Positions 17,118 to 26,655 of a stretch of DNA of 47,679 nucleotides are shown here, one piece after another (the stretch's first letter is position 1; each line of letters opens with the position of its first letter). This DNA comes from Saprospirales bacterium (lineage in GTDB: Bacteria > Bacteroidota > Bacteroidia > Chitinophagales > Saprospiraceae). Made by a program: the position numbers and the translations under genes. The stretch lies in contig PAAY01000069.1 of assembly GCA_002698985.1 (NCBI GenBank), positions 1 to 47,679 on the forward strand, in the 5' to 3' direction. The notes under the pieces were generated by a model. That model saw only the letters and a program-made list of their open reading frames with translations. It was not told the origin of the DNA and did not search any database.

Positions 17118-18695
17118 TCAGGTTCCTGAAATCTTAAGGAACTTGCCGTTGCTCATACGGTAGCGGTAAGCTCCGATCTCGATGGTATCGCCTTCGGCCA
17201 GTTTTTTCAGTTCCTCGATGTCTTGCGTGAGGGTGTGCACCGACCCGCCCGTTTTCCAGGCAATTTCAAGGTATTGCTCGTTGACGCCATACCTCGTTCC
17301 GGCCAAAATGATGTGCACCGGTACGTTCAGGTTTTTGAGCAATTCGATATCCCACACATCGGAGTAATTGTCTGCGATCAATACCAGCTCGTCGCCGGGA
17401 TTCAGGCTGGCAGCACCGGCCAGCAGAGCTTCCAGGTCGTTTTCCGGTGAACTGCCGCCAAATCCTGCCAGCACCGTTTCCCGCATCTTGAGCAGCACTT
17501 CTTCCAGCTCATCTCCTTCGGTAAAATGGAGGCCACCTGCCTGCCCCAACGCCTCATGATTGTCAGCGGCCGCATCCCCGTCGTTGAAAAACAGGTAGCG
17601 GTCGTCCAGTTTCTGGCTGCGCTGCAGGGCCTGCCACACCAGCACCTGGTCCATATAGGGTTTCATGCTGCCGGTCAGGTCGGTCACGATGACTTTGTCG
17701 GCCCAGCGGTTGCGGTTTCGGAAGAAAGCGGCTTTGATTTCCTCGCCCGACTTTTCGTAGTACTGCGGATCCTTTTCCAACAGCTCTTTTTCAGCCTCGG
17801 CTCTTCGCTCTATGTTTTTGACAATTTGTTCCGGTCTGGCGCCCAAAGACAGGCCCAGCATGAAATCCTCCTCGATCAAGCCAACCGGTAAAGAATCGGC
17901 CAACAGCCGCAATGAATCCCGGGCTCTTTCCAGCCGGTAGAGCGAATCCCGCTCGGCGGCCAGCCTTTCCCGCTCTTTTTTTCTTCGTAAAAATTCCTCC
18001 GTCCCAATGGTTCTGAAGCTGAGCCGCATGGTGCCCTTCATTTTGCCGGCAGGCAGATCGAAACAATGGAGGCTGTCGTGGACGATTGTGCTGAGGCAAT
18101 ATGTGTCTTCCTTCGGCAACATCAGCACTGCCCTGCCCTTTTCATCCGTTGCGCAGCGATAGACAAAGCTAGTGCGCCGGGCCCTGAAAAACAGCTGTTC
18201 CGCTGCCAGTGGCTCCCGGTCCAGGTTGACGACGGTAATCTTGGCCAAAACCCGGGCGGTGGTGGGCTGCTGCCGTGGATCGATTGCCTGAACGATGGTG
18301 TCGTTGCTGACGGTTTCCGAAAACAAGGTGGGCGTTACGGTGATGCTGTAAATGGAACGCAGATTGGGTGCATCCGGCAATTTGATGCTGCGGATGCCGG
18401 GTTCATCGCCTGCATCCACCCGGTGTTCCGAAGCCCTGGGCAACAGAAAAAACACCTCCCCCTTCGTGCCGCTCAGTCCGCAACGAAGCGTACCGATGCC
18501 TTCTTCCCGGAGGCAAACCCTCACTCCCTGGAGCGAGCGCATGTCGTTGTCGAAAACCTGGAGCTTCACCAGCGACAGGCTATCGGAAGCCGAAAGGCCG
18601 TGGTTTTTGTGCCAGTATTGCCAGAGGGTGTCGGGGCTTTGAGAAAGGGCAATTGACGAAGAAAACAGGGAAAGGAAAAGCAGCAGATTTCTCAT
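17118..18695 (-). CDS. Secreted VWA-like protein with carboxypeptidase-regulatory-like segments
   Basis: A 525-residue exported protein (signal MRNLLLFLSLFSSSIALSQ). Two beta-rich segments (about 45-86 and 153-198), each with a GxxxTDExGxAxxxLP-like ending, resemble carboxypeptidase-regulatory or MG2-type domains. Residues 232-265 form a charged coiled coil (EEFLRRKKERERLAAERDSL). From about 334 a VWA-like fold follows: VIVTDLTGSM (335-344) gives a DxTGS metal-site variant of MIDAS, and LIADNYSDVWDIELLKNLNVPVHIIL continues the Rossmann-like core. Role unknown; family members bind protein partners through the metal site. The gene converges on the PagL-like gene with a 2-bp gap and is preceded by the amidohydrolase terminator. 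Confidence 0.72.
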   Translation of the reverse strand: MRNLLLFLSLFSSSIALSQSPDTLWQYWHKNHGLSASDSLSLVKLQVFDNDMRSLQGVRVCLREEGIGTLRCGLSGTKGEVFFLLPRASEHRVDAGDEPGIRSIKLPDAPNLRSIYSITVTPTLFSETVSNDTIVQAIDPRQQPTTARVLAKITVVNLDREPLAAEQLFFRARRTSFVYRCATDEKGRAVLMLPKEDTYCLSTIVHDSLHCFDLPAGKMKGTMRLSFRTIGTEEFLRRKKERERLAAERDSLYRLERARDSLRLLADSLPVGLIEEDFMLGLSLGARPEQIVKNIERRAEAEKELLEKDPQYYEKSGEEIKAAFFRNRNRWADKVIVTDLTGSMKPYMDQVLVWQALQRSQKLDDRYLFFNDGDAAADNHEALGQAGGLHFTEGDELEEVLLKMRETVLAGFGGSSPENDLEALLAGAASLNPGDELVLIADNYSDVWDIELLKNLNVPVHIILAGTRYGVNEQYLEIAWKTGGSVHTLTQDIEELKKLAEGDTIEIGAYRYRMSNGKFLKISGT

Positions 18696-18773
18696 AAGGC
18701 AGATTTGCTGCTGATAACTACGACCAACCTGTAGCTATTATACCCGGGCATTGATTTATAAGCATTCCCGTAA

Positions 18774-18840
18774 AACGCTTCGCCCCGGCGGCAGGCCAGG
18801 GCGAAACGTTACAATTTCCAGCTATGAGGGCGCTGCCCTC
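18774..18840 (-). terminator. Double-hairpin terminator of the amidohydrolase gene
   Basis: On the minus strand the first hairpin is GAGGGC-AGC-GCCCTC (18826-18840), overlapping the TGA stop (18839-18841). The second pairs AACGTTTCGCCC (18799-18810) with GGGCGAAGCGTT (18774-18785), with one mismatch, and is followed by TT. The T-run is weak, so efficiency is uncertain. Confidence 0.6.
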
Positions 18841-21800
18841 ACCCTTCATCCTCCATGGTGTCACAATGGTAATGCCGGGGACGGCGCCAGCTTGGGCGCT
18901 GGGTGCTGTTGCCGTTTTTCTTGGCCTCCAGCATCTTCTGGATCAGGCGGTTGCGCTCATCGGCAACTTGCTGGCGGAGCTTGGCATCTTCGTTCCTGTC
19001 GAAAAACTTGATGCCATCCACGAAGGTCATTTCCGCTTTGGCATAGACTGACAGCGGATGATCACTCCAGAGTACCACATCGGCATCCTTGCCCACTTTC
19101 AGGCTGCCCGTGTGATCGTCGATGTGGAGCAATTTGGCCGGGTTGATCGTCACGAATTTCAGCGCTTCTTCCTCGCTCACCCCACCGAAACGGACGGCTT
19201 TGGCGGCCTCCTGGTTGAGGCGGCGGGCCATTTCTGCGTCGTCGGAATTGAAAGCGACGGTGACGCCCTGCTCGTGCATGATGGCGCCGTTGTGAGGAAT
19301 GGCCTCGTAAACTTCGAATTTGTAGGCCCACCAGTCGGAGAAGCTGCTGCCACCCACGCCGTGCTCGGCCATTTTATCGGCCACTTTGTAGCCCTCCAGA
19401 ATGTGGGTGAAGGTGTTCACCCGGAAACCAAACTGCTCGGCCACTTTCATCAGCATGTTGATCTCACTCTGGCGGTAGCTGTGGCAGGTGATGAATCGCT
19501 TGCTCTCGAGAATTTCGAGGAGGCATTCCAATTCGATATCTGTGCGGAATGGCTTGCCGGAACGTTTCAGCTCGCCGTATTTCTTTGCTTCGGTAAAATA
19601 ATCCACATAGACCTGCTCCACACCCATCCGGCTGTCCGGGAAGCGGTCGTTGCTGCTGCTGCGTGAACGCTTGACGTTTTCGCCGAGGGCAAACTTGATG
19701 AAGGGTTTGGCGTGCTCGTATTTCATCTCCTCCGGAGAAAATCCCCAGCGGAATTTGATGATGGCGCTCTGCCCGCCGATGGGATTGGCAGAACCGTGCA
19801 GGATCTGCGCACAGGTGACCCCTCCCGACAACTGGCGGTAAATATCAATGTCTTCGGAGTCCACTACATCGCCGATGCGCACCTCGGCACTGCTGGCCTG
19901 GGCGCCTTCGTTGATGCCCCTGCTGGCGGCAATGTGCGTGTGCTCATCGATGATGCCGGGAGTGACGTGCTTACCGGTGGCGTCGATCTGGATGGCATCA
20001 TCCCGGTTGATGTTGCGGGCGATCTGGGCAATCTTACCGTCTTTGATCAACACATCGGTGTTTTCCAAAACGCCCAGGTCGTCGCAGGTCCAGACGGTTG
20101 CATTTTTCAGCACATAGGTTTGAGGCTTGGGCCGCTCCGTCCAGCCAAAAGCGGTGAACGGATAGGTGACCTCGCCCATTTGGGTCTGGGTGTCATCACC
20201 TCCGCCCCGGTTACCCCGGCGGCCTCTTCGGCCTTCTGGCTTGGCTTCATCCTTTTGCAAATCACCAGAGCGGGTGGCTTTCCACTGCACCCAGTTGCCG
20301 TTGCCATCCTGACCGGTACCCATCCACGAATCGGCGTTGATGGTGCCGGAAAGACGCATCATTTTAGAAAGGCTGTCGGGCTTGAAGCTGAGGGTGATGC
20401 GGCCGTCACTGATCTTGTTCTTCACATCGATCTTGGTGCTGTCATCCACCACGATGGCCATTTTGAAATTGTCACCATCTTCGGAAACGGCGAGTTTGTA
20501 GGCCATGTCTGCGATGGTGAGCATGTACTCCCCTTCCAGATCCGGAGCGGTGAGGTCTTTGAAAACAAAGGGTTTGCCTTTTATCCAGTTGTGATAGATC
20601 TTGGTTTTGTCACCAAAAATATCGCCGTTGGTAATGATGAAGTTGGCGAGCTTTCCTTTTTCCAGGCTACCGAGTTCATCCAAAGAACCGGTCAGTTCGG
20701 CGGGCGTGTAAGTGAGGGCTTTGAGGGCCTGTTCTTTGGAGAGTCCGTTTTTGATGGCCTCCTTTACTTTACCGATGAAGTCGGATTTGCGCTGCACACC
20801 TTCAGAGGTGATCGCAAACTGCATCCCGGCTTTTTCGAGGCGGGCGGGATTGGTGGGTGCCAGCTCCCAGTGTTTCATTTGCGCCAGCGAAACGGAAAGC
20901 GCATCATAAGGGTCTTCCACATCGTAGGCATCCGGAAAATTCACCGGAATCACCAGTGGTGAGCCCGTGGCTTTGATCTCATTCAAGCGTTGGTACTCAT
21001 CGCCATTGCCGACAATCGTGTAGGTTATGCCAAATTCTTTTCCCAGCCTGGCGGCACGGAGCACTTCCAGTTTATCTCCCACTTCGAAAAACTGCCTCAA
21101 GCCCAACACATCGTTCCAGGCTTCCAAAGAAAGGTTCACTTCTTCCTTTCGGCCCACTTCGGCGTACCATTTTCCGTCGTAATAGGTTTGCCGAAGCAAA
21201 GCAATGGCCCCCATGAGGGAAGTGGGATAGGTAACCTTGGCTGTGCCTTTGCGGAACGACAGGTGGTGCCCCACCCTTTCTTTTACGATCACTTCGTGTT
21301 CCCGTTCATCGGAAAGCGTAACCAGTGCGCTGCTGCCCCTGGAGATGCCGTCCCTTTTGTGCGTCAGCACGGCCCCGAAACCTGCCTTGCGGAAGTCACC
21401 GGCAGTTTTATCGTCGGTCTTGAACACCTCGGCAGCGTCGAATTCCGGCTTCAAAGCATCGTTCCAGGCATGTGCCCCCCGGTCTTCTGCCGTGTGAACG
21501 GAACGCCGGTTGAACCAGCTGCCGCCTCCGGAATCGCCTCCAGGGCGCTCTTTCGGCATGCCGTAATCCGAAACCAGCTCGATGAAGGAGGGATAAATGG
21601 TCTTGCCCTTGGCATCGATGACGACGGCACCGGGCGGCACGGCAATGCCCTGGCCAACCGCCTCTACCCTGCCCTTTCGGATGACGAGGGTGGCATTGTC
21701 CAGTTTTTCATTCCAGGATTTGTAAATGGTGGCATTGGTGAAGGCATACAGCCCTTCACGGTGATCTGCAACGCCATTGCGGGGAAATGTCTCTTGAGAA

Positions 21801-21865
21801 AAGCTTTGCGAAGCGAAAGAAAACACCAGTGCACTGAGCACCAGCAGCCGGATGAGTGATTTCAT
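18839..21865 (-). CDS. Secreted tandem amidohydrolase (two imidazolonepropionase-like halves, first degenerate)
   Basis: A 1008-residue exported protein (signal MKSLIRLLVLSALVFSFASQSFS). It holds two amidohydrolase-superfamily halves. The C-terminal half is intact: HTH (about 642-644), CHSYRQSEI (about 793), HILEG (about 821) and NSDDAE (about 874), the metal ligands of the imidazolonepropionase/prolidase-like clade. In the N-terminal half the HxH motif is replaced by a YPSFIELVSDYG-like segment, so it should not bind the metal pair, although the composite-domain ending (GSLEKGKLANFIITNGDIF) is still recognisable. A basic, Gly/Arg-rich linker near 545-565 (EGRRGRRGNRGGGDD) separates the halves. 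Substrate unknown; peptide or amino-acid amides are typical. Promoter box at 21892-21899. Confidence 0.85.
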   Translation of the reverse strand: MKSLIRLLVLSALVFSFASQSFSQETFPRNGVADHREGLYAFTNATIYKSWNEKLDNATLVIRKGRVEAVGQGIAVPPGAVVIDAKGKTIYPSFIELVSDYGMPKERPGGDSGGGSWFNRRSVHTAEDRGAHAWNDALKPEFDAAEVFKTDDKTAGDFRKAGFGAVLTHKRDGISRGSSALVTLSDEREHEVIVKERVGHHLSFRKGTAKVTYPTSLMGAIALLRQTYYDGKWYAEVGRKEEVNLSLEAWNDVLGLRQFFEVGDKLEVLRAARLGKEFGITYTIVGNGDEYQRLNEIKATGSPLVIPVNFPDAYDVEDPYDALSVSLAQMKHWELAPTNPARLEKAGMQFAITSEGVQRKSDFIGKVKEAIKNGLSKEQALKALTYTPAELTGSLDELGSLEKGKLANFIITNGDIFGDKTKIYHNWIKGKPFVFKDLTAPDLEGEYMLTIADMAYKLAVSEDGDNFKMAIVVDDSTKIDVKNKISDGRITLSFKPDSLSKMMRLSGTINADSWMGTGQDGNGNWVQWKATRSGDLQKDEAKPEGRRGRRGNRGGGDDTQTQMGEVTYPFTAFGWTERPKPQTYVLKNATVWTCDDLGVLENTDVLIKDGKIAQIARNINRDDAIQIDATGKHVTPGIIDEHTHIAASRGINEGAQASSAEVRIGDVVDSEDIDIYRQLSGGVTCAQILHGSANPIGGQSAIIKFRWGFSPEEMKYEHAKPFIKFALGENVKRSRSSSNDRFPDSRMGVEQVYVDYFTEAKKYGELKRSGKPFRTDIELECLLEILESKRFITCHSYRQSEINMLMKVAEQFGFRVNTFTHILEGYKVADKMAEHGVGGSSFSDWWAYKFEVYEAIPHNGAIMHEQGVTVAFNSDDAEMARRLNQEAAKAVRFGGVSEEEALKFVTINPAKLLHIDDHTGSLKVGKDADVVLWSDHPLSVYAKAEMTFVDGIKFFDRNEDAKLRQQVADERNRLIQKMLEAKKNGNSTQRPSWRRPRHYHCDTMEDEG

Positions 21866-21891
21866 ACTTTCAGTTTTTTTGACTAACCAGG

Positions 21892-21899
21892 CAAAGATA
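21892..21899 (-). promoter_or_regulatory. Promoter -7 box of the amidohydrolase gene (TATCTTTG)
   Basis: Exact TAnnTTTG on the minus strand, 27 bases before the ATG, predicting a leader of about 20 bases. A GAACTGAGG word array lies just upstream (21924-21964). Confidence 0.62.
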
Positions 21900-21923
21900 A
21901 TTTTTCATCGCACAAATGGATGG

Positions 21924-21964
21924 AATGAAGAACTGAAGAACTGAGGAACTGAGGAACTGAGGAT
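21924..21964. repeat. GAACTGAGG nonamer array upstream of the amidohydrolase promoter
   Basis: Four to five tandem 8-9 bp words. The purine-rich strand reads away from the amidohydrolase gene; on the sense strand they read CCTCAGTTC. The same family reads in the opposite sense after the HlyD-type gene (35836-35880). Confidence 0.85.
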
Positions 21965-22075
21965 GCCTGCTAAAGGGCATAATAATGATTCTTTATTTGA
22001 GCAAACTAATATCTATGCTATGAGGAGAGGACCACTTGGTGAATTACACCGGAATAAATCAATAGGCTCACAATC

Positions 22076-22103
22076 ATCGATTCCTCAATTCCTCGATTCC
22101 TCA
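22076..22103. repeat. ATTCCTCG word array overlapping a gene end
   Basis: Three ATTCCTCG/ATTCCTCA words. Read on the minus strand they encode the last residues EESRN and the TGA stop of the upstream membrane-protein gene. Related words lie at 22659-22681 after the oxidoreductase stop and at 1921-1960. Confidence 0.8.
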
Positions 22104-22618
22104 TAAACCGGGTGTCCAAGTTTTTCCTCCAGAAAATTGTGGAGGATTTCCATCTGGTCATGTCCAAGCCGCTGGCCGAAATAAGAGACCAGATAGATAC
22201 TGGCCAATACGCCAGCCAGCACCAGGGCCCACCACAGGATGGAAGCATCCATTCCCACCGTCAGGTAAGAAACACCTACCAGCAAGACCCCCAGAAAAGC
22301 GAGTCCAACCAAAGCGTAAAAAAAGATGAACAAGGTCCAGACATTCGGGGCGGGGCCATACAAGCCTCTGATCAGGCAGCCTTTCTTGTCCTCCAGATTT
22401 TCAATGCTCAGCGAAAGCTGCGGCGACCAGTAATGCCTTATCTCCGGGGGTATTTTCAGCGCTGCATATCCGTGCTTTGCCACCCCGACGACTTTGGCCC
22501 CCTCTTCCTCGAGGCCTTTTTTCAGCCTTCCAATTACCTCTTCAGCAGTCAAAGGTGATTCCACCTGAAAGCGAGGCAGTATTCTGTAAGATGGCAGGTG
22601 TGATGCAGAAGAACTCAT
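22085..22618 (-). CDS. Two-helix membrane protein, function unknown
   Basis: A 177-residue protein with no signal peptide. Residues 20-90 form a soluble domain (LTAEEVIGRLKKGLEEEGAK, then SPQLSLSIENLEDKKGCLIRG) with the look of a small alpha/beta fold. Two membrane helices follow at about 93-119 and 125-147, then a cytosolic tail containing HDQMEILHNFLEEKLG. I recognise no named family; similar short proteins with two C-terminal helices are common in Bacteroidota. The final EESRN and stop are encoded by a dispersed ATTCCTCG array (22076-22103), so the natural C-terminus may be VY or nearby. It lies 76 bp downstream of the oxidoreductase gene on the same strand. Confidence 0.65.
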   Translation of the reverse strand: MSSSASHLPSYRILPRFQVESPLTAEEVIGRLKKGLEEEGAKVVGVAKHGYAALKIPPEIRHYWSPQLSLSIENLEDKKGCLIRGLYGPAPNVWTLFIFFYALVGLAFLGVLLVGVSYLTVGMDASILWWALVLAGVLASIYLVSYFGQRLGHDQMEILHNFLEEKLGHPVYEESRN

Positions 22619-22694
22619 ATTGCACGGATTGAATCAGATTGGTACATGCTGGCGGATGCTCGATTCTTCAATTCCTCATCCGCCAGCCGGCGGA

Positions 22695-23894
22695 TCACAC
22701 ACTCTCCTCCACCTGGATCAGGGCGCCGGTGGCCTTTTCTTTGAGAAGGAGTTTTCGGGAGCCGTCGGGCATTACCTCCTCTTTCAGGAGCCAGTGCTTT
22801 TCATCGTATTCCACCTCTTTTTTCGCTTGCACTTCTTCGTCGGAAAGGCCGCGCCATTCCTTCAGTTCGATGGGTTCCCATTTCTTGGACTTTGCGGAGC
22901 GATAGGCAGCATCCATGATGGCATTGACGACATAGCCGTCGTAAAATGTTTCCATGGGTTGCCGGCCTTGCTCGATGCTGTCGAGCATATCGGTGAACAT
23001 GTGGTTGTAGCCCAGTGCATTCACTTCATCGCCGACGGGGAAGAGCCAACCGCTGCTGCTTTCGGCTTTTTCGGCCACATAGCCTTTGTTGCCGGGGGCC
23101 GTGAACATTTCGAAGCCGGTGCGCAGGAAGTGGTTCAGCCAGATGGTGCCGTCGGTGCCCATCACTTCATCCCGCAGGTCCATGCCGCCGCGGAAGCTCC
23201 AGGCCACTTCGAATTGGCCGATGGCTCCGTTGGCGTAGCGCACCAGCCCGATGGCGTGGTCTTCGGCATCGATGGGTTTCACCTGGGTGTCGGCCCAGCA
23301 CATGACCTCCACCGGCCGCACCTCTTTTCCGATGAAGCTCCGGCCGATTTCAATGCAATGGCAACCGAGGTCAACCAGGGCGCCGCCGCCGGCCTTTTTG
23401 ACATCCCAGAACCAGGGGCTGTGCGGACCAGGATGGGTCTCCCGGCTTTTGGCCCAGAGCACCCTTCCGATGGCTCCCTCCCTGACGCTCTTCATGGAAC
23501 TGAGGGTTTTGGGAGTGTACACCAGGTCCTCCAGGTAGCCGGCAAACACGCCCGCTTTTTCCACGGCCTGCACCATGGTCCAGGCCTCTTCGGCATTGCG
23601 TGCCAGGGGTTTGGTGCACATCAATGCTTTGCCAGCTTCGGCAGCGGCAATGGCGGCTTCGGCGTGCTGGTCGTTGCGCAAGCCGATGCACACCACTTCC
23701 ACATCGGGGTGGTTGACGGCCTCGTTCAGGTCGTTCGTCCAGTTGGGTATGCCGTGTTTCTTCGCAAAAGCCGTTGCACGCTCCGGTGTGGTTGAATAGG
23801 CCATGACCACCCGGTCACAGTTGCGGCCGCCGTGAAGAGCTGACACATAAAAGTCGGCGATGAAGCCTGTGCCAAGCATTGCTATCTTTTTCAT
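22695..23894 (-). CDS. Gfo/Idh/MocA family NAD(P)-dependent oxidoreductase
   Basis: A 399-residue cytoplasmic oxidoreductase from ATG 23894. The Rossmann motif GTGFIADF is at 8-15. CTKPLARN (about 92-99) carries the Lys-Pro of the family's EKP-like motif, and [21 protein letters not shown] provides the conserved catalytic-domain histidine region. Family members oxidise or reduce sugars, inositols or related polyols. The C-terminal extension rich in Lys and Glu ([21 protein letters not shown]) is longer than in glucose-fructose oxidoreductase and unassigned. Substrate unknown. The reading frame extends upstream to 24248, but that part is antisense to the glycosyltransferase gene. A CCCGA-AATC-TCGGG hairpin lies in the 160-bp divergent gap. 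Confidence 0.88.
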   Translation of the reverse strand: MKKIAMLGTGFIADFYVSALHGGRNCDRVVMAYSTTPERATAFAKKHGIPNWTNDLNEAVNHPDVEVVCIGLRNDQHAEAAIAAAEAGKALMCTKPLARNAEEAWTMVQAVEKAGVFAGYLEDLVYTPKTLSSMKSVREGAIGRVLWAKSRETHPGPHSPWFWDVKKAGGGALVDLGCHCIEIGRSFIGKEVRPVEVMCWADTQVKPIDAEDHAIGLVRYANGAIGQFEVAWSFRGGMDLRDEVMGTDGTIWLNHFLRTGFEMFTAPGNKGYVAEKAESSSGWLFPVGDEVNALGYNHMFTDMLDSIEQGRQPMETFYDGYVVNAIMDAAYRSAKSKKWEPIELKEWRGLSDEEVQAKKEVEYDEKHWLLKEEVMPDGSRKLLLKEKATGALIQVEESV

Positions 23895-24054
23895 AGTCTG
23901 TTTTTGAGTAAGTGGTGAGGAAGCAGCAGGAGTCCCCGATTGCCGAAAGCCTGTCCCGAAATCTCGGGGGAAAACAGCCCTGCCACTCCGGCCAAAATAC
24001 AAACCACCCTGATTTGATAAAGCCCATGTGGGTATTTTTTCAAAATTTCGCCGC

Positions 24055-24846
24055 ATGGAATACCAACGGTCGGAAATACCCGAAAAGCTGCCGGTCACGG
24101 CTGTGATCATCTGCCACAATGCCGCCCGCACCATCGGCCGGTGCCTCGAAACCCTGGCGAAGGTGGCTGAGGAGGTGATCGTACTGGACAGCGACAGCGA
24201 TGACGGAACCAAGGAAATCTGCCTGGAATACGGGGTCAAGCTGGTCAATCAGCCTTTCCTGGGCTATTCGGCCACTAAAAATCTTGGCAATGAAATGGCC
24301 CGCCACGACTGGATCCTGTCCATCGATGCCGATGAGGTTTTGTCAGATGAATTGATTGCCTCGCTGCGCAATGTCAGCCTCAGCCCCGGCACCGTTTATG
24401 CGCTCGACCGGCTGACGGAATTTTGCGGCCGGTGGATTTACCACTGCGGCTGGTATCCGGAATGGAAGGTGAGGTTGTTCAACCGAAAAGAGGTTTTCTG
24501 GAAAGACGAGCTGGTGCACGAAACCCTCCACATTCCTGAGCATACCAAAGTTGTCAGGCTCCGGGGAAAGCTCCTTCACTACTCTTTTGCCGACGAACAG
24601 GACCATCTGAAGCGCATGGAAAAGTACGCCCGGCTGGGCGCCGAGGAATTGTTCCGGAAAGGCAGGCGGACGCCGCTTTGGAAGAAATACCTCTCTCCCC
24701 CGGCCCGCTTCATCAGAACTTACTTCCTGAAACTGGGCCTGCTGGATGGCAAAGCCGGCTGGATCATCAGCAAACGCAACGCCTGGATGGTGTGGAAACG
24801 ATACCAGTTGCTGGACGAAATGTGGGAAGGGTCAACGGGCCAGTAA
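24055..24846 (+). CDS. Glycosyltransferase family 2, lipopolysaccharide-core (WaaE/KdtX) type
   Basis: Cytoplasmic GT-A enzyme of 263 residues expected to transfer a sugar, such as a core glucose, onto lipooligosaccharide. The N-terminal nucleotide-binding half shows [21 protein letters not shown], then [12 protein letters not shown], then [23 protein letters not shown] with the metal-binding DAD at 91-93. The region [20 protein letters not shown] is typical of the WaaE group. ATG 24055 is preferred over GTG 24028 because the extra residues precede the fold. Its last 15 bases overlap the 3' end of the convergent pyrD gene. A TATTTTTT about 15 bases upstream could be a weak -7 box. Confidence 0.88.
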   Translation: MEYQRSEIPEKLPVTAVIICHNAARTIGRCLETLAKVAEEVIVLDSDSDDGTKEICLEYGVKLVNQPFLGYSATKNLGNEMARHDWILSIDADEVLSDELIASLRNVSLSPGTVYALDRLTEFCGRWIYHCGWYPEWKVRLFNRKEVFWKDELVHETLHIPEHTKVVRLRGKLLHYSFADEQDHLKRMEKYARLGAEELFRKGRRTPLWKKYLSPPARFIRTYFLKLGLLDGKAGWIISKRNAWMVWKRYQLLDEMWEGSTGQ

Positions 24847-25863
24847 AGCTTCGTTGATTTTCCTGACGAGACCGGGGCCTTCGTAAATCAGTCCGGTATA
24901 AACCTGCACGAGGGTGGCACCGGCCTCCAGCTTTTCGAGTGCATCCTTCGGTGAAACGATGCCGCCAACCCCGATGATGGGCACTTGCTCGCCAAGATTT
25001 TTCCGAAGGTAACGAATGACCTGGGTGGCAGTATCCCTCAGCGGTTTGCCACTCAATCCGCCCGGGCCAATTTCTGTAACTTCTTTTTCAGGTGTATTCA
25101 AGCCTGCCCGGCCAATGGTGGTATTGGTCGCGATGACTCCGGCGATGCCGGTTTCTTTGACAATGGCAACGATGTCATCCAGCTGTACACGGTTCAGGTC
25201 CGGTGAAATTTTGAGCAGAATGGGTTTGGGAGCGGTTTTCTGATGGTTCAGTACCTGCAACCTGTTCAACAGGTTCGACAAAGGCTTTTTGTCCTGCAAG
25301 GCCCGTAAGTTGGGAGTATTGGGCGAACTGACATTGACGACGAAATAATCAACATAGGGAAAGAGCGCCTCGAAGCATTTTTCGTAGTCGGAAACGGCCT
25401 GGTCGTTGGGTGTTTCCTTGTTTTTTCCAATGTTGCCACCGATGATGACGCCTTCCGGCCTGCCCTTTTTCAGCCGCCTGACCATGGCCTCCACGCCATC
25501 GTTGTTGAAGCCCATGCGGTTGATGACGGCCTCATCGGCGGGCAGGCGAAAAAGCCGGGGCTGTGGATTGCCGGGTTGCCCCACCGGGGTGACGGTGCCA
25601 ATTTCTATGAAGCCGAATCCGAGGTTGGCCAGGGCACGGAAGTGCTTGCCGTCTTTGTCGAAGCCGGCGGCCAATCCAACCGGATTGGGGAAATCCAAAC
25701 CAAACACCTTGCGGTGAAGCCGGGAATCATTGACACAATACCATTTGCGGAAGAGCGATTTGACGCCGGGAATGGCAGTCGCAAAATCGAGGAGTTGCAA
25801 AGTCAGTTTGTGGGCTGTTTCAGCCGACAGGGCAAACAAAAGGGGTTTGAGTACTTTGTACAT
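24832..25863 (-). CDS. pyrD: Dihydroorotate dehydrogenase (quinone), class 2
   Basis: Membrane-associated flavoenzyme oxidising dihydroorotate to orotate in pyrimidine synthesis, passing electrons to quinone. The 343-residue length and the N-terminal helices ([20 protein letters not shown]) that bind the membrane identify class 2. Motifs: [11 protein letters not shown] (63-73), [10 protein letters not shown] (114-123), [11 protein letters not shown] (177-187) with the catalytic serine, [16 protein letters not shown] and PIIGVGGI for FMN phosphate binding. The gene starts 22 bp after the TauE-family gene on the same strand, yet it has its own -7 box inside the 3' end of that gene (25898-25905). 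Its 3' end overlaps the glycosyltransferase gene by 15 bp, tail to tail. Confidence 0.96.
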   Translation of the reverse strand: MYKVLKPLLFALSAETAHKLTLQLLDFATAIPGVKSLFRKWYCVNDSRLHRKVFGLDFPNPVGLAAGFDKDGKHFRALANLGFGFIEIGTVTPVGQPGNPQPRLFRLPADEAVINRMGFNNDGVEAMVRRLKKGRPEGVIIGGNIGKNKETPNDQAVSDYEKCFEALFPYVDYFVVNVSSPNTPNLRALQDKKPLSNLLNRLQVLNHQKTAPKPILLKISPDLNRVQLDDIVAIVKETGIAGVIATNTTIGRAGLNTPEKEVTEIGPGGLSGKPLRDTATQVIRYLRKNLGEQVPIIGVGGIVSPKDALEKLEAGATLVQVYTGLIYEGPGLVRKINEALLAR

Positions 25864-25884
25864 TCGGAGCGGGTTTCTCGGTAT

Positions 25885-26655
25885 TCACAAAAGCGCCCAA
25901 ATATACGTGTGTATTCCGAATAATTTCAAAACTGCCAGCAAAACAATTACAACGAGCACCCGGTAAGCCCAGGCATTGGCTTTGGGGCTGTTGGAAGCAT
26001 AATGCGCTGTCAGCCAGCCACCTGTCGTCTGTCCCACTGCCATCAGCAGGCCAATTTTCCAGTCGATCAAGCCGTGTATCTGGAAAACTACGATGACCAG
26101 CAAGGTGTAGAGCCCCACCACAAATGACTTCAAAACATTGGCATCCAGCAGGCTGTACCTGGCCAGCAAAACCATTACTGCCAGAAAGAAAATGCCCATG
26201 CCCATTTGAATGAACCCGCCGTAAAAACCCAGCGCCAGAAAAGCCGGAATGGTCACCCATTTTGGGGGCCTGTGGTCGAGGTCGGTTTCCCGGAGCCACC
26301 GCTTGGGCTTTACCAGCAAAACCACCAGCATCACCACCATCAACCAGCGAAAAACGGTTTTGAATTCTTCGTTGCTGACCTGCGTGGCCACCCAAACCCC
26401 AAACAGTGCCCCGATGGTGAGTAGGCTGATGGCCAGTGCGTCCCGGCGCACGTCCACTTTTCCGTTCCGGTAAAAGGCCCAGGTGGCCCCCATCGACTGC
26501 GAAGCAATGCCTATCCGGTTGGTGCCATTGGCCATGTTGCCTGGCAATCCCAGCACCTCCGTCAGAATGGTCAGCGTAATGGCCGAACCGTTCCCAGCCA
26601 GGGTGTTGATGGCCCCTGCAAGCGCTGCCCCGAGAATGGCGATGAGGTAGATCAT
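25885..26655 (-). CDS. TauE/SafE family anion exporter
   Basis: Polytopic inner-membrane protein of 256 residues with about eight membrane segments, of the family that exports sulfite, sulfoacetate and similar anions. The two internally related halves are visible: AALAGAINTLAGNGSAITLTIL near residue 10 and the second-half FYGGFIQMGMGIFFLAVMVLLARYSLLDANVLKSFVVG, with the family's LKSF/K-N motif. The ATG is embedded in the edge of the GGATTATGG array (26653-26763), so the mRNA leader would be made of array words. It is probably co-transcribed with pyrD, 22 bp downstream; no substrate clue comes from that. Confidence 0.88.
   Translation of the reverse strand: MIYLIAILGAALAGAINTLAGNGSAITLTILTEVLGLPGNMANGTNRIGIASQSMGATWAFYRNGKVDVRRDALAISLLTIGALFGVWVATQVSNEEFKTVFRWLMVVMLVVLLVKPKRWLRETDLDHRPPKWVTIPAFLALGFYGGFIQMGMGIFFLAVMVLLARYSLLDANVLKSFVVGLYTLLVIVVFQIHGLIDWKIGLLMAVGQTTGGWLTAHYASNSPKANAWAYRVLVVIVLLAVLKLFGIHTYIWALL
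25898..25905 (-). promoter_or_regulatory. Candidate internal -7 box for pyrD (TATATTTG)
   Basis: Exact TAnnTTTG on the minus strand, inside the last codons of the TauE gene and 35 bases before the pyrD ATG. It could give pyrD transcription independent of the upstream gene. Confidence 0.45.
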
